Position numbers and translations under genes: made by a program. A DNA stretch of 18,097 nucleotides from an uncultured Thomasclavelia sp. (GTDB taxonomy: Bacteria > Bacillota_I > Bacilli_A > Erysipelotrichales > Coprobacillaceae), in contig CAJUOR010000032.1 of the NCBI GenBank assembly GCA_910588165.1, forward strand, positions 1 to 18,097. Direction: 5' to 3'. This document shows positions 6,224 through 12,325 of the stretch, in pieces. The notes under the pieces are model-generated. The model was not told where the DNA came from and ran no database searches. It saw only the letters and a program-made list of their open reading frames with translations. Numbering within the stretch: position 1 is the stretch's first letter; each line of letters opens with the position of its first letter.

Positions 6224-8048
6224 AGGTGGACCAATGGGACATGGCAGACGTCCTTCTGAAAAAGCTAAAAACTTTAAGGGAACAATGAAAAAATTCCTTG
6301 TTTATTTAAAACCGTTTTTACCGAAGATTATTTTCGCCATGATTTTTGCCATAGCTTCTACGATATTCTCCATTGTAGGACCTAAAATTTTAGGAAAAGC
6401 AACCACTAGCTTAGCTGAAGGGATTATGCATAAAGCGACTGGTGTCGGTGGAATTGATTTCGATTATATCTTAAAAATCATTATGATTTTAGTTGGTATG
6501 TATGTTGTGAGTGCTTTATGCAACTATATCCAAAACTTTAATATGACAACCGTTTCGCAAAAGGTCGCATATAATCTGCGTAATGAATTGGCTAGTAAAG
6601 TCGACCGTTTACCATTAGCTTATTTTGATAAAGTCAGTCATGGTGAGGTTTTAAGTCGTGTTACAAATGATATTGATACGATTGCGCAATCTCTAAATCA
6701 AAGTTTATCGCAAATGTTGACATCAGCGATTAGCGTCATCGGAATTACGGTGATGATGCTATCTATCAGTTGGCAAATGACGATTTTTGCCTTTTGCGTC
6801 TTACCGTTATCTATGATTTTGATGGGCAATGTCGTTAAACATTCACAAAAATATTTTGCTTTGCAACAAGCAGCGTTAGGTGAGGTTAACGGTCATATTG
6901 AAGAAATGTATGGCGGTCATGAAACGATTCGAGCTTTTAGCTATGAGAAAAAATCAATTCAACAATTTCAAGGTCTGAATGAAAAATTGTTTAACAGTGC
7001 TTTTCGTTCTCAATTTTTATCAGGTTTAACACAACCGATTATTGCCTTTATCGGAAATATCGGGTATGTCGGTGTATGTTTACTTGGTGGTTATTTTACC
7101 ATTCAAGGTGTAATTTCGTTAGGGGATATTCAAGCCTTCACTCAATATATGCGTCAATTTAACCAGCCTATCGGTCAAGTTGCTCAAATTATGAATGTTT
7201 TGCAGTCAACAGTAGCGGCAGCTGAGCGTGTCTTTGAATTTTTAGAGGAAGATGAGTTGGAAGAAGATGTAGAAAACCCTATTGAAATCTATGATGAAAA
7301 TAAACAGATTAAGATTCACGGTTCTGTCACATTTGATCATGTTTGTTTTGGCTATAATCCTGATAAAATTATTATTCACGATTTTAATATACATTTACAT
7401 GCCGGACAAAAAGTGGCGATTGTCGGTCCGACAGGTGCCGGTAAAACGACGATTGTGAAGCTGTTAATGAGATTTTATGAATTAAATAGTGGGGCAATCT
7501 TGATTGATGGTTGCGATATTAAAAATTATCGTCGGCAAGACTTATGCGATTTATTCGGAATGGTTTTACAAGATGCTTGGTTATTTAATGGCACAGTGAT
7601 GGAGAATCTACGTTATGGTAAACTTGAGGCAAGTGATGAACAAGTTAAAATTGCCGCTAAAAATGCGTATGTCGACCATTTTATCAATACTTTAGAAAAT
7701 GGTTATGACACACTTATCAATGAGGAAAGCAATAATATTTCCCAAGGACAAAAACAGTTGTTGACGATTGCTCGGGCTTTTCTAGCTGACCCTAAGATTT
7801 TGATTTTAGATGAAGCAACTTCTTCTGTTGATACAAGGACAGAGATTCTGATTCAAAAAGGTATGGAGAAATTGATGGAGGGACGTACAAGTTTTATTAT
7901 CGCTCACCGTTTAAGTACGATTCGCAATGCCGACATTATTTTAGTCATGAAAGATGGCGATATTGTAGAAGTAGGCAACCACGATGATTTAATGACTAGA
8001 AATGGTTTCTATGCTGAATTGTATAATTCACAATTTGAAGAGAATTAA
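6216..8048 (+). CDS. ABC half-exporter, catalytic partner subunit
   Basis: A 610-residue exporter half with a membrane domain (about residues 30-330) and an ATPase domain, normal length without the extra external domain. Walker A is GPTGAGKTT (404-412), Walker B ends in ILDE with catalytic E533, and the H-loop histidine is H564 (IIAHR). The ABC signature is altered to ISQGQ (508-512) instead of LSGGQ. Together with the upstream subunit this gives one canonical ATP site (this Walker A/B plus the partner's VSGGQ) and one degenerate site, the pattern known from BmrCD, LmrCD, EfrCD and TM287/288. The first 24 residues are Gly/Lys-rich and cytoplasmic. AGGAGG at 6201-6206 sets the start. It is the last gene of the marR operon, followed by a terminator. 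Confidence 0.94.
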   Translation: MSKGGPMGHGRRPSEKAKNFKGTMKKFLVYLKPFLPKIIFAMIFAIASTIFSIVGPKILGKATTSLAEGIMHKATGVGGIDFDYILKIIMILVGMYVVSALCNYIQNFNMTTVSQKVAYNLRNELASKVDRLPLAYFDKVSHGEVLSRVTNDIDTIAQSLNQSLSQMLTSAISVIGITVMMLSISWQMTIFAFCVLPLSMILMGNVVKHSQKYFALQQAALGEVNGHIEEMYGGHETIRAFSYEKKSIQQFQGLNEKLFNSAFRSQFLSGLTQPIIAFIGNIGYVGVCLLGGYFTIQGVISLGDIQAFTQYMRQFNQPIGQVAQIMNVLQSTVAAAERVFEFLEEDELEEDVENPIEIYDENKQIKIHGSVTFDHVCFGYNPDKIIIHDFNIHLHAGQKVAIVGPTGAGKTTIVKLLMRFYELNSGAILIDGCDIKNYRRQDLCDLFGMVLQDAWLFNGTVMENLRYGKLEASDEQVKIAAKNAYVDHFINTLENGYDTLINEESNNISQGQKQLLTIARAFLADPKILILDEATSSVDTRTEILIQKGMEKLMEGRTSFIIAHRLSTIRNADIILVMKDGDIVEVGNHDDLMTRNGFYAELYNSQFEEN

Positions 8049-8101
8049 AGAATGATATGAAGGGATTTAGTTCTGGAAAATTAAAGAGGATTTAAGTAAG
8101 A

Positions 8102-8135
8102 AAAAGAGGCTCATTTCAAATGAACCTCTTTGTTT
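8102..8135. terminator. Bidirectional terminator between the ABC operon and ald
   Basis: The stem AAAGAGGCTCA / TGAACCTCTTT (8103-8113 with 8121-8131) has one C-A mismatch in the plus-strand sense. It is flanked by A5 on the left and TGTTT on the right. The minus-strand transcript has the better U-tract, so it probably serves ald as well as the transporter operon. The remaining bases from 8049 to 8232 are very AT-rich and show no gene. Confidence 0.7.
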
Positions 8136-8232
8136 ATTAAGCTTGAATTGGTTTTAAATGAACTAATATAATTACTTAATTAAAAATATTAGTATATTAA
8201 ATAATGATAGATTTAGGATAAACTTTATTTCT

Positions 8233-9285
8233 TTATTGAATTTTTCCATTATAAATAACCACACCTTTTTCCAAAGATGGATTTTTAGCCATGGCTTCTT
8301 GAATACCGTGATCGGCAATAGCGACGACATAGCTTAAAGTTGCATTAGCTAAAGCATAGGTTGAAGTATAGGGTGTAGCACCCGGAATATTCGTAACAGC
8401 ATAATGAAGGACACCGTATTTTTCAAAAACAGGATCATCATAAGTTGTGGTTCTATCAATTGTTTCCACAGACGCCCCTTGATCGACGGAAACGTCCATA
8501 ATAACTGAACCCGGTTTCATGTTTCGCACCATTGATTCTGTGATAATGATCGAAGATTTTTCACCTGATTTTAAAATAGCGGAAATGACAACATCAGCAT
8601 TACGAACCGCTTTACCGATATTGGTTTGATTGCTGGAAATTGTTTCGATCCGTCCTTGGTATAAATCATCAAGTGCTCTCAATTTATCTAAGTCCGTATC
8701 TAAAACTGTGACTTTGGTGCCTAAACCGGTTGCCATTTTGACGGCTGCTTTACCTGCTACTCCTGCACCGATAATAACGATATGTCCGCTTTCAACACCG
8801 CTGACACCACCTAATAGCTGCCCGTTACCGCCATATTGTTTTTGAAGAAAAGTGCACGCCTGCATAACAACCAAACGACCGGCAACTTCTGACATCGGCA
8901 ACAAAAGGGGTAGAGTACCATCTTTTTTCTCAACGCATTCATAAGCTAAAGCAGTAGCTTTCTTTTCAATGAGATAACGTTGTAAACTTTCATTGTTGGC
9001 TAAGTGTAAAAAAGCCAGAATCAGTTGATTTTCTTTAATCATAGGGTATTCTTTAGGAAGAGGCTCTTTTACTTTAACTATCATTTGGCAATTCCATATT
9101 TCGCTGGCATCTACCATCAATGCACCTGCTTGAATGTACTCACTGTTTGAAATACCTGAGGCTAAACCGGCACCCAGTTCCACAAAAACATTATGCCCTA
9201 ACTGCGTCAATGCTTTAACCCCCGGAGGCGTTAAGCCAACACGATATTCATGGTTGGTAAGTTCTTTTGGTACACCTATTTTCAT
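8233..9285 (-). CDS. ald: Alanine dehydrogenase, slightly short at the C-terminus
   Basis: NAD-dependent L-alanine dehydrogenase, interconverting L-alanine with pyruvate and ammonia in the cytoplasm. Key residues appear at the family positions: R15 (NHEYRVGLTPPG), K73 (VKVKEP), H94 (LAFLHLA), the nucleotide-binding loop GAGVAG at 173-178 with acidic D196 at the end of strand 2, and the aspartate of the DVSVDQG segment near 268. The protein has 350 residues, while relatives have about 370; it stops just after VIYNGKIQ, where Bacillus Ald goes on for about 20 more residues, which should not touch the active site. GAGGAG, nine bases before the ATG at 9285, sets the start. It is monocistronic on the minus strand with an upstream gap of over 350 bp and candidate operators. 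No neighbour is functionally linked. Confidence 0.95.
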   Translation of the reverse strand: MKIGVPKELTNHEYRVGLTPPGVKALTQLGHNVFVELGAGLASGISNSEYIQAGALMVDASEIWNCQMIVKVKEPLPKEYPMIKENQLILAFLHLANNESLQRYLIEKKATALAYECVEKKDGTLPLLLPMSEVAGRLVVMQACTFLQKQYGGNGQLLGGVSGVESGHIVIIGAGVAGKAAVKMATGLGTKVTVLDTDLDKLRALDDLYQGRIETISSNQTNIGKAVRNADVVISAILKSGEKSSIIITESMVRNMKPGSVIMDVSVDQGASVETIDRTTTYDDPVFEKYGVLHYAVTNIPGATPYTSTYALANATLSYVVAIADHGIQEAMAKNPSLEKGVVIYNGKIQ

Positions 9286-9313
9286 TTCGTTTCACTCCTC
9301 GTATCATGATTTT

Positions 9314-9338
9314 TATAAGGAAATAAGGCGTCCTTATA
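9314..9338. repeat. Inverted repeat close to the ald start, possible operator
   Basis: TATAAGG (9314-9320) and CCTTATA (9332-9338) form a 7-bp perfect inverted repeat with an 11-bp spacer. Inside it ATAAGG (9323-9328) and CCTTAT (9332-9337) form a second one with a 3-bp spacer. The site lies 29-53 bp upstream of the ald ATG. It could be an operator or a 5' UTR hairpin; no regulator is identified. Confidence 0.4.
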
Positions 9339-9366
9339 CGCGTAGATATTGAATTTTCCTAAGTGC

Positions 9367-9393
9367 ATCAGATAGCTTTGGTAACTGTCTGAT
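9367..9393. repeat. Hairpin-forming inverted repeat in the ald-pcrA gap
   Basis: ATCAGATAG (9367-9375) and CTGTCTGAT (9385-9393) pair over 9 bp with one mismatch, or with a U-G wobble in plus-strand RNA, around the loop CTTTGGTAA. No U-tract follows on either strand, so it is not a standard terminator. It could be a leader structure of ald or a leftover end of a degraded mobile element. Confidence 0.35.
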
Positions 9394-9418
9394 TGGAATT
9401 ATTCTTTGCCCCATGAAG

Positions 9419-9547
9419 TTAATCTTGCAACTGACCAATGTCTTTTCTGACATAAGCCCTCTTAATCATCATATGCTTAACTTTGATGATTATGGCTTTT
9501 ATTCTTGCAGTGGGGTTATTTAAGTCATCGATAATGGAAGAATTCAA
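9419..9547 (-). pseudogene. Probable relic of an ISL3-type transposase C-terminus
   Basis: On the minus strand a 42-codon stretch without stops (9547 to the TAA at 9421-9419) contains NNPTARIKAIIIKVK followed by KRAYVRKD. This resembles the C-terminal signature of ISL3-family (DDE_Tnp_ISL3) transposases, roughly TNG..EGINNKIKVIKR.AYGYRD. The two Asn codons expected in INNKIK would be AAC, and the sequence has ATC at both places. A neighbouring minus-strand frame just upstream reads IEFFHYR, as if frameshifted. The piece is far too short to be active and no terminal repeats or target duplication are evident. The match is from memory of the family pattern, so confidence is low. Confidence 0.35.
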
Positions 9548-9648
9548 TCATCTATTTCCTAAATTAAAGGCAACGCAACTACCTAAACAACAAAGTTTGT
9601 GTTATCTAGTTCTTATGCTTGATTTTTATTGATGACCTTGTTGTCTTT

Positions 9649-9677
9649 ATTATAACATATTGAAGACAAGATAAAAA
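9649..9677 (-). promoter_or_regulatory. Candidate ald promoter
   Basis: On the minus strand TGTTATAAT gives an extended -10 box (TATAAT at 9654-9649). The -35 region is weak (TTTTTA at 9677-9672, 17-bp spacer). If used, the ald transcript would have a leader of about 350 nt that crosses the transposase-like relic and both inverted repeats. A promoter closer to ald was not found. Confidence 0.45.
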
Positions 9678-9689
9678 GTATGCTATAAT
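9660..9689 (+). promoter_or_regulatory. pcrA promoter
   Basis: TTGAAG (9660-9665, 4/6) lies 18 bp before TATAAT (9684-9689), which carries an upstream TGC as an extended -10. A G-rich ribosome binding site AAGGGGGA (9703-9710) and the pcrA ATG at 9718 follow. The promoter overlaps the divergent candidate ald promoter. Confidence 0.65.
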
Positions 9690-9717
9690 AATTGAGCAAA
9701 AAAAGGGGGAAAAGGGC

Positions 9718-11862
9718 ATGGATATTTCAACAGTATTAAATAAAGAACAAATCGAAGCTTGTCAATATTTAGATGGACACCTAAGAATAGTAGCCGGGGC
9801 AGGTTCCGGAAAGACTAGAGTGCTTACTTATCGTATTGCTTATCTTATTGAAAATATCGGGATTAACCCACGTTCTATTTTAGCCATCACCTTTACGAAT
9901 AAGGCGGCAAATGAAATGCGTCATCGTGTTGAACAATTACTAGGTTCAGAAAATACAGGTGTTTTGTTATGCACGATTCACTCGTTATGTGTGCGTATTT
10001 TAAGACAACATATTCGTGTGCTTAATTACCCAACGAGCTTTGTGATTATGGACGAGGAAGATCAGAAAGCTTTGATGAAAAATTTATATAAAGAATATCA
10101 TATTGATTCAAAGATTATTAGCTATAATTCAGCTTTGAGTGCTATTTCAACCTTTAAAAACAGCAATATTACACCTGAAATGGCTTTAATGCAAGCAGGG
10201 AATTTATATGGTGAAAAAAATAAAGCTTTATTATATGGGGCATATACCAAATATCAACAAGAGCATTTTCTATTAGATTTTGATGACCTGATTTTATTTG
10301 CCGTTAAGATTTTATCCGAGTATGATGATATTCGCAGTTATTGGCAATCACGTTTTCAATATATTCATGTTGATGAATTTCAAGATGTTGATTATCAAAA
10401 CTATCGCTTAGTTCAATTATTAACCGGACCTGATACGATTGTTTGTGTTGTCGGCGATCCTGATCAGACGATTTACTCATTCAGAGGGGCTAGTATCCGT
10501 TATATTATGGATTTTGAGAAATCTTTTGAAAATGCCAAAACGATTTACTTAAATCGCAATTATCGTTCAACTAAAAATATTTTAAATGCCGCTAATACCC
10601 TGATTAGTCACAATCGTGACAGATTAGAAAAAGATTTATTTACAGATAATGATGGGGGAACCAAGATTATTCATTTCTGTGCTGAGAGTGATGAAGCAGA
10701 AGCGCAGTATGTAGCCGAACAAATTGAATCAACGATAGCCAATGTCGAAGGCTTAAATTATAAGGATTTTGCGGTACTATATCGAGCTAACTATTTATCA
10801 AGACAATTAGAGCAGGAGTTTATCAATAATAAAATTCCATACCGTATTTTCGGTGGCTTGAAATTCTTTAATCGTAAGGAAGTCAAAGATATTCTTTCCT
10901 ATTTACGTTTAATTGCGGTTGGAGATGACTTAGCTTTTGAAAGAATTATTAACGTACCGGCACGTGGTATCGGTGAAAAAACGATTGAAAAAATCAGACA
11001 GCAAGCTGAGTTATTCGACTGTTCGCTCTATGATGCTTGTGCCATACATTTTCAAGCCTTGAGTTTATCGGCAAGAGTGAAGAAGCAGATTATTCAGTTT
11101 GTAACTTTGATTGAAAATTTAAAACAAGAAAGAGATTTATTGAAATTATATGATCGTTTATTAGCTGATTCAGGGTATATGGAGATGTTAAGTCAGGATC
11201 AAGAGGAAGCACGTATTCAAAACTTGATGGAATTAAAAAACAGTATTGCCAGTTTTTTAGAAAGAAATGTGGAAATAACGTTGCAAGATTATTTACAAGA
11301 GGTTGCGTTATACACAAATCAAGATGTCGATGATAATGGGCAATATGTTTCGATGATGACAATACATATGTCTAAAGGATTGGAGTTCCCTTATGTTTTT
11401 GTTATTGGCTTATCGGAAAATATTTTCCCAAGTATGCGATCATTAGAAGAAAGTGGCGATGCCGGCTTGGAAGAAGAAAGACGTCTAGCCTATGTTGCAT
11501 ACACAAGAGCTATGCAACAGTTGTATTTAGTTGAAAGTCAGGGCTACAGTTATGTTTCACACGGTCCAAAATCAATCAGTCGTTTTATTAGTGAAGTGGC
11601 TGATGAATTTTTGGAACACAACGGTAAATCGCAGCGTTACGTTCAAAAAAACTACGTGATGAGTCGACCGACTTCTTCTCAAAAAATGTATGATGTTGAG
11701 ATGGGGGATTGGAAAATCGGAGAATTGGTCTTACATGATGTCTTTGGCAAAGGGGTTGTTTTGAAGATTAACGGAGATACTTTACAAATTGCTTTTCCAC
11801 TACCTTACGGAATTAAAAACTTGATGGCAGGACACCCGGCTTTAAAAAAACTAGCTTCTTAA
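9718..11862 (+). CDS. pcrA: ATP-dependent DNA helicase PcrA (UvrD/Rep superfamily 1)
   Basis: A 714-residue superfamily 1A 3'-5' helicase used in replication restart, repair and clearing of RecA or stalled RNA polymerase. Motifs in order: Q motif around LNKEQIEA (Q11), Walker A GAGSGKT (27-33), Ia ITFTNKAANEM, II DEFQD (219-223, where DEYQD is commoner), III GDPDQTIYSFRGA, IV NYRST, V TIHMSKGLEFPYVFVIGL, VI YVAYTRA (592-598). The last 55 residues (WKIGELVLHDVFGKGVV ... IAFPLPYGIKNLMAGHPALKKL) are the PcrA-type C-terminal Tudor-like tail that contacts RNA polymerase; this favours PcrA over UvrD or Rep. It is about 20 residues shorter than Bacillus PcrA. ligA, its common downstream partner, is missing; gatC comes 172 bp later. 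Confidence 0.95.
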   Translation: MDISTVLNKEQIEACQYLDGHLRIVAGAGSGKTRVLTYRIAYLIENIGINPRSILAITFTNKAANEMRHRVEQLLGSENTGVLLCTIHSLCVRILRQHIRVLNYPTSFVIMDEEDQKALMKNLYKEYHIDSKIISYNSALSAISTFKNSNITPEMALMQAGNLYGEKNKALLYGAYTKYQQEHFLLDFDDLILFAVKILSEYDDIRSYWQSRFQYIHVDEFQDVDYQNYRLVQLLTGPDTIVCVVGDPDQTIYSFRGASIRYIMDFEKSFENAKTIYLNRNYRSTKNILNAANTLISHNRDRLEKDLFTDNDGGTKIIHFCAESDEAEAQYVAEQIESTIANVEGLNYKDFAVLYRANYLSRQLEQEFINNKIPYRIFGGLKFFNRKEVKDILSYLRLIAVGDDLAFERIINVPARGIGEKTIEKIRQQAELFDCSLYDACAIHFQALSLSARVKKQIIQFVTLIENLKQERDLLKLYDRLLADSGYMEMLSQDQEEARIQNLMELKNSIASFLERNVEITLQDYLQEVALYTNQDVDDNGQYVSMMTIHMSKGLEFPYVFVIGLSENIFPSMRSLEESGDAGLEEERRLAYVAYTRAMQQLYLVESQGYSYVSHGPKSISRFISEVADEFLEHNGKSQRYVQKNYVMSRPTSSQKMYDVEMGDWKIGELVLHDVFGKGVVLKINGDTLQIAFPLPYGIKNLMAGHPALKKLAS

Positions 11863-11870
11863 AAATATCA

Positions 11871-11901
11871 TAAGATTTGTTTGGCAAAACTTTAAATCTT
11901 A
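11871..11901. repeat. Perfect inverted repeat just after pcrA
   Basis: TAAGATTT (11871-11878) and AAATCTTA (11894-11901) are exact inverted copies. Inside them GTTT (11879-11882) and AAAC (11887-11890) also pair, with TTT left as a bulge, so RNA could form a 12-bp hairpin with loop GGCA nine bases after the pcrA stop. No U-tract follows, so it is a poor terminator. It ends 10 bp before the -35 box of the gat promoter and could also be a protein site or a 3'-end stabiliser. Confidence 0.5.
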
Positions 11902-11910
11902 AGAATAGTA

Positions 11911-11938
11911 TTGATAAATTCGGCAAATATGGTAAAAT
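11911..11938 (+). promoter_or_regulatory. Promoter of the gatCAB operon
   Basis: TTGATA (11911-11916, 5/6) and TAAAAT (11933-11938, 5/6) are separated by 16 bp, with TG before the -10 box as an extended element. Transcription would start near 11945, leaving a leader of about 90 nt before gatC. Confidence 0.65.
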
Positions 11939-11946
11939 AGGGCAGT

Positions 11947-11988
11947 AAGAAAAAATGCGGTTAGCCATTTCTCTAGCCCTTTTTTCTT
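11947..11988 (+). terminator. Terminator-like hairpin in the gatCAB leader, possible attenuator
   Basis: The inner stem GGTTAG / CTAGCC (11959-11964 with 11973-11978, one U-G pair) has an 8-nt loop and is followed by CTTTTTTCTT. The outer arms AAGAAAAAA (11947-11955) and TTTTTTCTT (11980-11988) are perfectly complementary, so the whole can fold as one long hairpin. It lies between the gat promoter and gatC. It is either the late terminator of pcrA or a conditional attenuator of gatCAB. TTTCTC (11968-11973) can instead pair with GAGAAA (11989-11994), which would open the inner stem. Confidence 0.55.
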
Positions 11989-12001
11989 GAGAAAATAAGC
12001 A

Positions 12002-12017
12002 CTATGCTTTTACATAG
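12002..12017 (+). repeat. Small hairpin before the gatC ribosome binding site
   Basis: CTATG (12002-12006) and CATAG (12013-12017) pair around the loop CTTTTA. The hairpin ends 3 nt before TTGGAGGAG, the gatC ribosome binding site, so it could affect initiation. Such a short stem may also be chance. Confidence 0.3.
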
Positions 12018-12034
12018 AAATTGGAGGAGCAGGC

Positions 12035-12325
12035 ATGGAAGAATTAAATGAAAAATTAAAACAATTGGCATTAAGAACAATGTTTAGATTAAGTGATGAA
12101 GAAATGCCAATGATGATTAAAGAGTATGAAGTGTTCATGCATCATGTCAAAGCTTTAGAAGCTATTGACACAGAAGGTGTTGACCCTTTATATTTCCCTT
12201 ATGAATTAGAAACAACATTTTTAAGAGAAGACGAACCTAATGATGTGGTTGATGTAGAAACAATTTTATCAAATGGACCTGATGTCGTTGAAAATCAGAT
12301 TCGTGTACCAAAGGTGGTGGGATAA
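12035..12325 (+). CDS. gatC: Asp/Glu-tRNA amidotransferase subunit C
   Basis: A 96-residue GatC, the small belt-like subunit that wraps around GatA and GatB and stabilises the amidotransferase. It shows the family outline: N-terminal helix EELNEKLKQLALRTMFRLSDEE, central MMIKEYEVFMHHVKALEAIDTEGVDPLYFP and a late LREDEPND, then the C-terminal LSNGPDVVENQIRVPKVV. Length equals that of relatives (about 95-100). GGAGGAG at 12022-12028 sets the start. Its TAA overlaps the gatA ATG by one base, so gatC and gatA are translationally coupled. Confidence 0.95.
   Translation: MEELNEKLKQLALRTMFRLSDEEMPMMIKEYEVFMHHVKALEAIDTEGVDPLYFPYELETTFLREDEPNDVVDVETILSNGPDVVENQIRVPKVVG

Noticed and set aside
9134..9352. 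72-residue plus-strand open frame antisense to the ald start
   Set aside because: Shadow of ald coding sequence, no ribosome binding site and proline-rich nonsense composition.
9286..9717. Structured riboswitch or small RNA gene in the ald-pcrA gap
   Set aside because: Apart from two short inverted repeats I see no known riboswitch core, no tRNA-like fold and no terminator that would end a small RNA.
11090..11362. 90-residue minus-strand open frame inside pcrA
   Set aside because: Antisense shadow of the conserved helicase region with no promoter or ribosome binding site.
11863..12034. T-box riboswitch before gatCAB
   Set aside because: The leader is only about 90 nt and has no T-box GGTGG core or specifier-loop arrangement.
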